NCBI GenBank assembly: GCA_041685935.1
Contig: JAWLES010000166.1
Span: forward strand, 1-5,466
DNA: 5,466 nt
Source of the DNA: JAIPEK01 sp041685935
GTDB lineage: Bacteria; Desulfobacterota; Desulfobacteria; Desulfobacterales; Desulfobacteraceae
Reading direction: 5' to 3'
Positions 1 through 5,466 of this stretch are shown piece after piece (positions within the stretch are counted from its first letter, which is position 1; each line of letters opens with the position of its first letter). A model generated the notes under the pieces. It ran no database searches, was not told where the DNA came from, and saw only the letters and a program-made list of their open reading frames with translations. The position numbers and the translations under genes were made by a program.

Positions 1-504
1 CACGTTTGACGGCAAATCCACATTTACTTTCAAAAGGGTGGTTCCGGTTCCGGTGGCAAGTGCCGGAGAGCCCAGGAGAAAAAAAGGAACATCCGAACCG
101 AGACCGGCACCCATCTCCGCAAGCCGGTCGGATGAAAACGGGTGGCCGTACACCTTATTCAGCCAGGCAAGCACGGCTGCTGCGTTGCTGCTGCCGCCGC
201 CAAGCCCGGCCCCCACAGGAATCCGCTTGTCAATTTCAATTTGAACCCCCGGGGTACTTCCCTTGGGCCGCAGCCGCTTAAAAAACATGGAGGCCGCCTT
301 TGCAGCAAGATTGGAATCATCCTCAGGCACGCCCTGATGGCTGCAGACCACCGTGGTTTTCCCGCTGCTCCCGAGTCCGACCCTGATCTCATCATGAAGG
401 TCGATCGGAGCCATCAGGGAAACAATATCATGGTACCCGTCCTTTCTCCTGCCTGCGACATAAAGAAAACAGTTGATCTTGGCCGGAGAAAAGAGCCTCT
501 CCAT
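1..504 (-). CDS. ispE: 4-diphosphocytidyl-2-C-methyl-D-erythritol kinase, N-terminal part (runs off window)
   Basis: IspE is a cytoplasmic GHMP-family kinase of the non-mevalonate (MEP) isoprenoid pathway. It uses ATP to phosphorylate the 2-hydroxyl of CDP-methylerythritol. I translated 168 residues from the ATG at 504 to the window edge; the family is usually about 280-300 residues, so roughly the C-terminal 40% lies outside. Visible signatures are SPAKINCFLYV at residues 6-16 with the catalytic-type Lys9, DGYH at 22-25, the glycine-rich ATP loop PVGAGLGGGSSNAAA at 96-110, and GSDVPFFL at 137-144 with the catalytic-type Asp138, followed by an ALATG segment. The start is supported by an AAAGGGG Shine-Dalgarno a few bases upstream. 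It overlaps the DUF1844 stop by one base (TGATG), which implies translational coupling. No frameshift or missing key residue is seen in the part present. Confidence 0.95.
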   Translation of the reverse strand, partial: MERLFSPAKINCFLYVAGRRKDGYHDIVSLMAPIDLHDEIRVGLGSSGKTTVVCSHQGVPEDDSNLAAKAASMFFKRLRPKGSTPGVQIEIDKRIPVGAGLGGGSSNAAAVLAWLNKVYGHPFSSDRLAEMGAGLGSDVPFFLLGSPALATGTGTTLLKVNVDLPSNV

Positions 505-815
505 CACCCCTTTGCCTCGACATAGGCAAGTCTGAGTTCATGAAGCAGGCTGGTCAGAAGATTATCCTCCTCCGAATCCAGGTTGCCCGCAGTCTTCTCC
601 TTGATCATGGACATCATGTCAATGGTCTGTTTTGCAAGTTCCAGATTTTTCTCCTTTTTGCCGGTCGAAGGCTCCTCCACAAGCCCGAGCTGCACCAGCA
701 CGGAAGAATACAGCGAAAGCACGAAACTTGAAAAATCAACCTTGGGCAATCCCGTGGATTTTCCGTCTTCTCCGGATGAATGATCTCTCATCACAAATCC
801 GTTTCCCTCTGCCAT
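504..815 (-). CDS. DUF1844 family protein, 103 residues
   Basis: This is a small protein of the DUF1844 family, whose function is unknown to me. After a polar, probably flexible N-terminus (residues 1-25), the conserved domain runs from about residue 26 to 100. It contains the helix VDFSSFVLSLYSSVLVQLG (26-44), then EEPSTGKKEKNLELAKQTID (47-66), then KEKTAGNL with an acidic stretch and a terminal helix ending HELRLAYVEA (92-101). This pattern, a hydrophobic helix ending in LG, a PxTGKKxxxLxxAKxTID block and LRxxYVEA, is what I recognise as DUF1844. There is no signal peptide or clear membrane segment, so it is probably cytoplasmic. I chose the ATG at 815 over an in-frame GTG at 824, because that GTG lies inside the Shine-Dalgarno. 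The gene sits 26 bases after the transferase and overlaps ispE by one base. Confidence 0.9.
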   Translation of the reverse strand: MAEGNGFVMRDHSSGEDGKSTGLPKVDFSSFVLSLYSSVLVQLGLVEEPSTGKKEKNLELAKQTIDMMSMIKEKTAGNLDSEEDNLLTSLLHELRLAYVEAKG

Positions 816-820
816 TTTAA

Positions 821-828
821 CCACCTCC
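821..828 (-). promoter_or_regulatory. Shine-Dalgarno that fixes the DUF1844 start
   Basis: The minus strand reads GGAGGTGG at 828-821, matching the anti-Shine-Dalgarno over seven bases (GGAGGTG). The GGAGG core ends eight bases before the ATG at 815, which is close to ideal. The alternative GTG at 824 would use bases of this site as its own codon, so the 103-residue start is preferred over the 106-residue one. Confidence 0.8.
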
Positions 829-841
829 AGAAATTTTTACG

Positions 842-1447
842 TCATTCAAGCTGCCAGTCCACCGGGTCAGCCCCCTTGACCACCGAGGCAATGTGGCAGT
901 CAAAGTACATGTTTTCAACCCGGAACTCCCTTCCGTTATATTCAAGCCTCATGCTGCATGAGCCATCCACCCCGGTAACTTTGACCCGTCCAAGGCCGGC
1001 AAGCCCTGTGCCGTTGCATTTCAAAACCGCCTCCTTGGCGGTAAAGCCCCTGAAAAAAATCCTTTCCGGACTATCCGCAGGAAACATTTTTTTTTCGGAA
1101 ACAGACAGAATCCTGTCAAAAAGCGGGCCGGAAACGGGCTTGATCTTCTCCACATCGATCCCGGCCGGTGTTCCTGACACCACCCCTGCCACGTAGTCCG
1201 GTTTGTGGGACACGGACCAGTAAACCCCGTTTGAGCATAAAGGTTCCCCTTTTTCTCCCGTTTCCAGCCGGCATGGAGCAAGCCCGGCCTTTTCCCCGGA
1301 GATCCATACACTTTTTCTAGAAAAGCTGCTGAGGGCGGCCGCCCTCTCTTTCCCTCCGAGCAGGCGGATATTCTGCGGGACTTTCAGGATAACCGGGTAA
1401 AGGGCCGGAATCTCACACCTCCGGTTCTTCCAGCTTGATAATAACAT
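842..1447 (-). CDS. Sfp-type 4'-phosphopantetheinyl transferase
   Basis: Transfers the 4'-phosphopantetheine arm of CoA to a serine of an acyl or peptidyl carrier protein, a Mg-dependent cytoplasmic reaction. In the 201-residue reading the three family signatures are present: YWSVSHKPDYVAGVVS (76-91, with Ser80-His81), AGIDVEKIKP (95-104, with metal ligands Asp98 and Glu100), and FTAKEAVLK followed by GTGL (135-149, with Glu139 and Lys143 matching the Sfp metal Glu and CoA-side Lys). It is shorter than Bacillus Sfp (about 224) but complete across the catalytic core. The ATG at 1447 is the only ordinary start codon in frame ahead of the core, but it has no Shine-Dalgarno and lies 35 bases inside the upstream gene. 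A GGAGG at 1422-1418 points instead to an ATT at 1411, giving 189 residues beginning at PALYPVILKVP. The target carrier protein is not in the window. Family assignment is secure; the start is not. Confidence 0.88.
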   Translation of the reverse strand: MLLSSWKNRRCEIPALYPVILKVPQNIRLLGGKERAAALSSFSRKSVWISGEKAGLAPCRLETGEKGEPLCSNGVYWSVSHKPDYVAGVVSGTPAGIDVEKIKPVSGPLFDRILSVSEKKMFPADSPERIFFRGFTAKEAVLKCNGTGLAGLGRVKVTGVDGSCSMRLEYNGREFRVENMYFDCHIASVVKGADPVDWQLE

Positions 1448-3539
1448 CCGCTACTGTTGTGCCGCCGCCCTGGTCATGTACGAACAAGGGGTTGATATCA
1501 AGCTCCTTTATTATCGGATGATTGTCCACCATTGCCCTCAGGCTCACCAGGTTCTTTTCCACAGCCTCGATATCAGCGGGTTTCGCCCCGCGCATTCCTG
1601 CCAGGATCGGATAGCCCCTTATGCTCTTTACCATCCGCCTCACCACGTTCCTGCCCATGGGAGCCAGTCTGAAAGCCACATCCTTGTAAACCTCGACAAA
1701 AATACCGCCGAGGCCGAACATCACAGCATGGCCGAACTGAGGGTCCCGATTCACCCCGAGGATCACCTCTCTTCCCTTTGCGATCATCTTCTGCACGAGT
1801 ATTCCGTCAATTACCGCATCCTTGTTGTATTCCCGGGCATTTTCAATAATCATGTCATAGGCGCGGGTCACTTCCGAATCATCCTCAAGGCCCACCTGCA
1901 CTCCGCCTGCGTCTGTTTTGTGCAGAATATCACTGGACACGATCTTCATTACAACCGGATACCCGATCTTTTCCGCAATCTGAACGGCCTGTTCACCGCT
2001 TTGGGCAAGCTCCATGGGAACTGCTGAAAAACCGTAGCATTCAAGAATACGGTTTCCGTCCAGCTCTCCGAGGGTCGTACGGCCCTCGGAAACATACTTC
2101 TGGATGATTTCATCAGCTTTCTTGCTGTCATACTCCAGGTTGTACTGGGGAAGAATCCTTCTGGACAGCCATTTCCGCCCTTCCCTCACCGCGCCCAGGG
2201 CCCTGGCAGCACTCTCGGGAAACTGGTACACCGGAATATTGTTTTTCTGTAAAAGCTTCACACCGTCTGACACATCCACAACCCCCATAAAGCAGCACAC
2301 AACAGGTTTGTCCGATTTCCTGGAAATATTGAGAATGGCTTCGGCAGTCCCGATGGCATCGGTCATGGACTGGGGCGTAAGTATGATAAGCACCCCTTCC
2401 ACTTCCGGATCACTCAGTACCGTGGCCAGAGTGTTCTCATACCGGTCCTTGGATGCGTCACCTATCACGTCCACGGGGTTGTGAAAATTGGCTGTGGACG
2501 GCAGGTACTTGTGAAGTTCACGGACCGTCTCCTCGGAAAACCTGGCCAGTTTCAGGCCGGACTGTTCGCTCATGTCCGTGGCGATGATTCCCGGTCCTCC
2601 TGCATTGGTGACGATGGCGACCCGGTCGCTGGCGGGATACTTTTTGGCGGCGTAAACCTGGGCGTAATCAAACAGCTGGTTCACGGTACTGCACCTCAGA
2701 ATCCCCGACTGGCTGAAAATAGCATCATATATGGCGTCCGAGCCGGCCAGCGATCCTGTATGGGAGGCGGCAGCTCTTGCACCGGCATCCGAGGAGCCGG
2801 ACTTGATGGCCAGAACCGGTGTAAAATCCGGGTAGGAAGTCATCTGCCTGACCTCTGATATGAACTCCTCCGCACTTCTCCCGAGCTCCTCCATGTACAT
2901 CATAACCACTTCTGTTTCCGAATCTTTATGGTAATACCGCAAAAGATCCAGTTCATCCACGTCAGCCTTGTTTCCTATGGAGATGAATTTGGAAAACCCG
3001 AATCCCCGGTCCTGGGCGAAATCAAGCACCGCCGTGCACAGAGCCCCGCTCTGGGAGATAAACGACACATGGCCCGGCCTTGGCATCCTTGATGAAAAGC
3101 TGGCGTTCAGGGAAACTTCAGGGGATGGATTGATTACCCCCAGGCAGTTCGGACCCACCAGCCTCACTTCCGCCTCTTTACAGAGCCGGGCGATCTTGTT
3201 TTCGATTTCAGCCCCTTCTCCCCCGACTTCCTTGAACCCGGCTGATACGATAACAATCCCTTTGACATCTTTCTCAATACACCCTTTCACAGCTTCCAGC
3301 GCAAGCTTCGGGGGAAGGATGATCATCCCCAGATCAATCGGGTCCTCGATATTGGAAATATCCTTGTAACACTTGACACTCAGGATCGACTTAGCTTTCG
3401 GGTTAACCGGGTAAAGGGTCCCCTGGTATCCCCCGTAAAGAATATTGGCAAATATGTCATGGCCGACCTTTCCTTTGGAAGTGGACGCCCCTATGACAGC
3501 GATGGAGTCGGGCGCAAAAATGGCATCCAGCTTGTCCAT
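1413..3539 (-). CDS. ADP-forming acetate/acyl-CoA ligase, fused alpha-beta type
   Basis: NDP-forming acyl-CoA synthetase superfamily: acyl-CoA + ADP + phosphate to free acid + CoA + ATP, reversible and cytoplasmic. At 708 residues it has the usual fused length. Residues 1-135 form the CoA-binding Rossmann domain, with SIAVIGAST at 12-20 and GPNCLGV at 129-135. About 150-460 are the two succinyl-CoA-ligase-like domains, with Glu217 in MYMEE and the phosphorylated-type His260 in ASHTGSLAGSD. About 480-705 form the ATP-grasp domain, with ILHKTDAGGVQVG carrying a second histidine, His540. Known family enzymes relay phosphate between two such histidines, and both are present, so it looks functional. 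The substrate cannot be read from sequence; acetate is the default guess, but branched-chain, aromatic or other acyl groups are possible. A GAGGAGG Shine-Dalgarno overlaps the end of cooC, and GGAGG (3548-3544) ends four bases before the ATG. Only one base separates the two genes. Confidence 0.95.
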   Translation of the reverse strand: MDKLDAIFAPDSIAVIGASTSKGKVGHDIFANILYGGYQGTLYPVNPKAKSILSVKCYKDISNIEDPIDLGMIILPPKLALEAVKGCIEKDVKGIVIVSAGFKEVGGEGAEIENKIARLCKEAEVRLVGPNCLGVINPSPEVSLNASFSSRMPRPGHVSFISQSGALCTAVLDFAQDRGFGFSKFISIGNKADVDELDLLRYYHKDSETEVVMMYMEELGRSAEEFISEVRQMTSYPDFTPVLAIKSGSSDAGARAAASHTGSLAGSDAIYDAIFSQSGILRCSTVNQLFDYAQVYAAKKYPASDRVAIVTNAGGPGIIATDMSEQSGLKLARFSEETVRELHKYLPSTANFHNPVDVIGDASKDRYENTLATVLSDPEVEGVLIILTPQSMTDAIGTAEAILNISRKSDKPVVCCFMGVVDVSDGVKLLQKNNIPVYQFPESAARALGAVREGRKWLSRRILPQYNLEYDSKKADEIIQKYVSEGRTTLGELDGNRILECYGFSAVPMELAQSGEQAVQIAEKIGYPVVMKIVSSDILHKTDAGGVQVGLEDDSEVTRAYDMIIENAREYNKDAVIDGILVQKMIAKGREVILGVNRDPQFGHAVMFGLGGIFVEVYKDVAFRLAPMGRNVVRRMVKSIRGYPILAGMRGAKPADIEAVEKNLVSLRAMVDNHPIIKELDINPLFVHDQGGGTTVADVIIKLEEPEV
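1418..1422 (-). promoter_or_regulatory. Strong Shine-Dalgarno at the synthetase/transferase junction, facing an ATT codon
   Basis: The minus strand reads GGAGGTGTGAGATT across 1422-1409. GGAGGTG is a seven-base match to the anti-Shine-Dalgarno. It encodes the last codons of the synthetase and runs into its TGA stop at 1415-1413. Six bases after the GGAGG core comes ATT (1411-1409), in frame with the transferase. No ATG, GTG or TTG occurs in that frame at a usable distance. This suggests coupled reinitiation at a rare ATT start. Confidence 0.55.
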
Positions 3540-3540
3540 C

Positions 3541-4308
3541 CTACCTCCTCTCCTTTTGATGGAAGCTTTCCACCACTTGATTGATTTTCATTACAGCAGA
3601 TACATCATCCGGCAGTTCCAGAAAAGATCTTCTTTCCATGTCATAATCCACAAGCGTGTGGTCCTCCGGCAGGGTTGCAAGAAGCGGAACTCCGATCTCC
3701 TCCAGCTCCTTTTGAAATTTCGGGTTGAACGTTTCCGGCCCCCGGTTCACGACCAGACCCTTTTCCTTAACATCCAGCTTCAAACCGGAAAGCATGTCGT
3801 TTATCCGCTTGACCGCCCTCAAGCCCCTCAAGGCATAGTCCGTCACCATGATCAGCATGTCCACCCTGCCGCTGCTGCGCCGGCTCAAATGCTCCATCCC
3901 GGCTTCGTTATCCACGATAATATATCCGTAACTCTTTTCCAGTTCCTCCATGAACCGATTGAGGATATTATTGATCATACAGTAGCATCCCTGGCCCTCC
4001 TGCCGGCCCATTACAATCAGATCGAATTTCTCCTGCTCCATGAGGATCTGGTTCATCATCATCTCTATATAAACGGCCTTGTCCATCCCGGAAGGCAGGG
4101 ACTGGGGATCCCTCATAAACTCCTCCCTGATATCCCCCACGGTTTTTTCGACAATGATACCGAGGGTTTCACCGAGATTACTGTTGGGGTCCGCGTCCAC
4201 TGCAAGAACGGGAGAACCGCCGTTGTTTATAAGCTGCCGCAGGATCAGGGCAGCCACAGTGGTCTTGCCGACTCCGCCTTTACCCGCCAGTGCAATCACT
4301 TTACTCAT
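3541..4308 (-). CDS. cooC: CooC-type ATPase, carbon monoxide dehydrogenase nickel-insertion/maturation factor
   Basis: A MinD/SIMIBI-class P-loop ATPase of 255 residues, the usual CooC length. CooC proteins are nickel-binding dimers that couple ATP hydrolysis to insertion of nickel into the C-cluster of Ni-CO dehydrogenase; the related AcsF acts on acetyl-CoA synthase. Visible motifs are the deviant Walker A GKGGVGKTT (residues 9-17, signature Lys10 and P-loop Lys15), AVDADPNSNLGETLG (36-50) and the switch region IIVDNEAGMEHLSRR (130-144). A CYC motif, Cys108 and Cys110 in GQGCYC, matches the CxC pair that binds metal at the dimer interface in characterised CooC. It starts at the ATG at 4308, preceded by GTGGAGAGC with GGAG five bases upstream. 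First gene of the minus-strand run, divergent from the DUF554 gene. It could be a CooC paralogue or AcsF rather than the main CODH factor; no CODH gene is in the window. Confidence 0.9.
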   Translation of the reverse strand: MSKVIALAGKGGVGKTTVAALILRQLINNGGSPVLAVDADPNSNLGETLGIIVEKTVGDIREEFMRDPQSLPSGMDKAVYIEMMMNQILMEQEKFDLIVMGRQEGQGCYCMINNILNRFMEELEKSYGYIIVDNEAGMEHLSRRSSGRVDMLIMVTDYALRGLRAVKRINDMLSGLKLDVKEKGLVVNRGPETFNPKFQKELEEIGVPLLATLPEDHTLVDYDMERRSFLELPDDVSAVMKINQVVESFHQKERR

Positions 4309-4385
4309 ATGCTCTCCACTTTATCGATTATCAGTTTCACCCTTTCAAAAAACCGCGAAAACAGTCAATTGAAAAAGTATCCCGT

Positions 4386-4414
4386 ATTTTAACATTCCGC
4401 AACAGCTTCCACAA
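4386..4414 (-). promoter_or_regulatory. Candidate promoter for the cooC operon
   Basis: On the minus strand TTGTGG (4414-4409) is followed after exactly 17 bases by TAAAAT (4391-4386). The -10 matches the sigma-70 consensus at five of six positions, the -35 at only three of six. Transcription would start near 4379, leaving a leader of about 70 bases before cooC. A weaker option is GATAAT at 4332-4327, which has no good -35. Confidence 0.3.
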
Positions 4415-4479
4415 CAGATTTATCCTTGACACGGATTTATCCGGCCGCTCTTCCGGAAAAATATGTTTCGTGCAAAAGC

Positions 4480-4514
4480 CTTCCGGTGAACCCGCCCGGA
4501 GCCGGAGCCGGAAG
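4480..4514. repeat. Inverted repeat CTTCCGG / CCGGAAG
   Basis: CTTCCGG at 4480-4486 is the perfect complement of CCGGAAG at 4508-4514, giving a seven-base stem with a 21-base loop. A further TTCCGGAA palindrome lies at 4451-4458. The loop holds more CCGG units, so alternative pairings exist. There is no T-run after the stem on either strand, so it does not look like an intrinsic terminator. It could be an operator or a chance product of CCGG-rich sequence. Confidence 0.35.
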
Positions 4515-4593
4515 ACTGCCGCAACCCGGTGTTGCAAGAAACAGCTGAAGACCGGTGCACACATCCGAACAGCAGGGTGGATTCCATTTTCCC

Positions 4594-4622
4594 TTGATAA
4601 ATATCACGGACAGGAGTATGAA
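4594..4622 (+). promoter_or_regulatory. Candidate promoter for the DUF554 gene
   Basis: TTGATA (4594-4599, five of six to the sigma-70 -35 consensus) is followed after 17 bases by TATGAA (4617-4622, four of six to the -10). Transcription would begin near 4629 and give a leader of about 40 bases. Position and spacing fit the gene starting at 4670, but this is a by-eye match only. Confidence 0.35.
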
Positions 4623-4669
4623 GTACCCGCAGGGATAAAGAATCTTGACAGACGTATGGAGATTTTATC

Positions 4670-5356
4670 ATGACAGGGACTCTGGTCAATACGGCAGCGG
4701 TTATCGCGGGAAGCCTCCTGGGCCTTTTATTCCGGAAGGGAATCCCGGACAATTACAACAAGACGGTCATAAACGGAATCAGCCTGGCCGTGATCATAAT
4801 CGGCTTCAGGGCGGCACTGGAAAGCGACAGAATGCTCATCGTGATCACCAGCCTTGTGATCGGCAGCATCATAGGCGAGGCCCTCAAGATAGAGCCGGGG
4901 CTCGAGGCCCTGGGCAGGTACATGGGAAAAAGCTTCTCAAAGGCGAAAGAGGGCTTTACCCAGGGATTCGTCACGGCAAGCCTGATTTTCTGTGTGGGCT
5001 CTCTTGCCATTGTCGGATCCCTTGAAAGCGGACTCACCGGCGATCACCAGACCCTTTTCGCCAAGTCGATCCTGGACGGGGTAACCTCTGTTATCCTGAC
5101 ATCTTCTCTGGGTATCGGGGTAATGTTTTCCGCACTGTCGATTCTTCTGTACCAGGGAGGCATCACCATTGCAGCCTCTTTTATAAAGCCGTTCCTGGTC
5201 CCCGAGGTGATCAGCCAGATGACCGCGGTGGGCGGCCTTCTGATCATCGCCATCGGGCTCAATCTCCTGGAACTGACCAAAATCAGGATCGGCAACATGC
5301 TGCCCGCCATTTTCATCCCTCTTGTGTACTACTGCCTCCGGCTCATTTTTTCCTGA
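4670..5356 (+). CDS. DUF554 family integral membrane protein (YdfK/YqgA-like)
   Basis: A 228-residue, strongly hydrophobic protein of the DUF554 family, probably in the inner membrane. Its transport or other function is not established to my knowledge. By eye there are about seven membrane segments, near residues 4-21, 33-48, 55-71, 100-119, 134-161, 184-201 and 208-226. Family features are the N-terminal GTLVNTAAVIAGSLLGLL, then SIIGEALKIEPGLEALG (66-82), SLAIVGSLESGLTGD (111-125), AKSILDGVTS (131-140), SSLGIGVMFSALSILLYQGG (145-164) and TAVGGLLIIAIGLNLLE with KIRIGNMLPA (185-213). Length is typical, so the gene appears complete. The ATG at 4670 is backed by GGAG at 4658-4661, eight bases upstream. 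It is divergent from cooC and has no visible partner downstream. A functional link to the operon is not shown. Confidence 0.92.
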   Translation: MTGTLVNTAAVIAGSLLGLLFRKGIPDNYNKTVINGISLAVIIIGFRAALESDRMLIVITSLVIGSIIGEALKIEPGLEALGRYMGKSFSKAKEGFTQGFVTASLIFCVGSLAIVGSLESGLTGDHQTLFAKSILDGVTSVILTSSLGIGVMFSALSILLYQGGITIAASFIKPFLVPEVISQMTAVGGLLIIAIGLNLLELTKIRIGNMLPAIFIPLVYYCLRLIFS

Positions 5357-5466
5357 TCCGGCAGCAGCACCCGCCTTAGTACTCTGTTCACCGGTATGGG
5401 TATGGTGAATCAAAGCCCGGGGCATAGGCAGCAGACGATCCGGTATAACCTGTAGCGGCTTTAAAT
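5357..5466. other. Non-coding tail downstream of the DUF554 gene
   Basis: These 110 bases show no gene. A weak six-base inverted repeat, TTCACC (5387-5392) and GGTGAA (5404-5409), has an 11-base loop and no T-run after it. A direct repeat CCGGTAT occurs at 5391-5397 and 5440-5446. AAAGCC (5412-5417) can pair with GGCTTT (5457-5462) only across a 39-base gap. No clear terminator can be called. Confidence 0.5.

Larger units (their letters stand above)
4309..4669. other. Divergent intergenic region between cooC and the DUF554 gene
   Basis: This stretch of 361 bases has no gene I can support. Reading frames through it are either extensions of antisense frames over cooC or low-complexity Arg/Ser-rich translations without family features. 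It holds a candidate promoter pointing each way and a G+C-rich central part (about 4441-4560) with several CCGG-containing repeats, flanked by A+T-rich edges. Candidate ribosome sites abut both genes. No riboswitch, tRNA or terminator fold was recognised. Confidence 0.7.

Noticed and set aside
1476..2027. A 183-codon open frame on the plus strand inside the synthetase gene
   Set aside because: It is antisense shadow of the ATP-grasp domain, with no recognisable protein features.
3445..4392. A 315-codon open frame on the plus strand over cooC and the start of the synthetase
   Set aside because: It is antisense to two well-supported genes, its translation is His/Gln/Leu-rich with no family features, and it has no convincing ribosome site.
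4426..4431. Another plus-strand TTGACA
   Set aside because: No -10-like hexamer occurs 16-18 bases downstream, where the sequence is G+C-rich.
4618..4638. A six-codon leader-like mini-ORF (MKYPQG) ahead of the DUF554 gene
   Set aside because: The AGGAG before it is only two bases from the ATG, the peptide has no regulatory codon run, and no attenuator-like stem follows.
4645..4650. Perfect TTGACA -35 hexamer just upstream of the DUF554 start
   Set aside because: At normal spacing the -10 would fall on the start codon and lacks a TATAAT-like match; the next T/A-rich hexamer is only 12 bases away.
4290..4673. A 127-codon plus-strand frame filling most of the divergent intergenic region
   Set aside because: It begins inside cooC antisense, is Arg/Ser/Lys-rich without domain signal, and ends overlapping the DUF554 start; probably chance in G+C-rich spacer.
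4420..4752. A 110-codon minus-strand frame spanning the intergenic region and the DUF554 start
   Set aside because: It overlaps the start of a clear DUF554 gene on the opposite strand and shows no family features.
5387..5409. TTCACC/GGTGAA hairpin after the DUF554 gene as an intrinsic terminator
   Set aside because: The stem is only six pairs with an 11-base loop and no T-run follows.

Overview
The window looks like a piece of the chromosome of an anaerobic bacterium. My best guess is a Desulfobacterota (deltaproteobacterial) sulfate reducer or a syntroph. The guess rests on gene content: a CooC-type nickel-insertion ATPase (CO dehydrogenase / Wood-Ljungdahl lifestyle), a fused ADP-forming acyl-CoA synthetase, a DUF1844 protein and ispE of the bacterial non-mevalonate isoprenoid pathway. 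Base composition looks moderate, near half G+C by eye. No rRNA, tRNA, CRISPR array, transposase or phage gene is visible, so this reads as core or metabolic chromosome.

Layout. Five genes fill positions 1-4308 on the minus strand and look like one operon. In transcription order they are cooC (4308-3541), a 708-residue ADP-forming acetyl/acyl-CoA synthetase (3539-1413), a small Sfp-type 4'-phosphopantetheinyl transferase (1447-842, perhaps really starting at 1411), a DUF1844 protein (815-504) and the first 168 codons of ispE (504-1, running off the window). Junctions are very tight: one base between cooC and the synthetase, a 35-base overlap into the transferase frame, 26 bases to DUF1844, and a one-base TGATG overlap to ispE. 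Strong Shine-Dalgarno sequences sit inside or next to the preceding stop codons, so translation is probably coupled.

A 361-base divergent intergenic region (4309-4669) follows. It has a candidate promoter facing each way and a cluster of CTTCCGG/CCGGAAG and CCGGTG repeats. On the plus strand, 4670-5356 encodes a 228-residue DUF554 membrane protein. The last 110 bases show no gene and no convincing terminator.

How the genes may work together (inference). CooC would load nickel into CO dehydrogenase, which makes or cleaves acetyl-CoA together with acetyl-CoA synthase. The ADP-forming synthetase interconverts acetyl-CoA (or another acyl-CoA) with the free acid and ATP. The transferase consumes CoA to prime carrier proteins. 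The first three genes therefore share an acetyl-CoA/CoA theme, while DUF1844 and ispE look like housekeeping passengers. No CO dehydrogenase structural gene is in view. The least ordinary points are the transferase start, where a perfect Shine-Dalgarno precedes an ATT codon and no ordinary start, and the pairing of cooC with an ADP-forming acyl-CoA synthetase.
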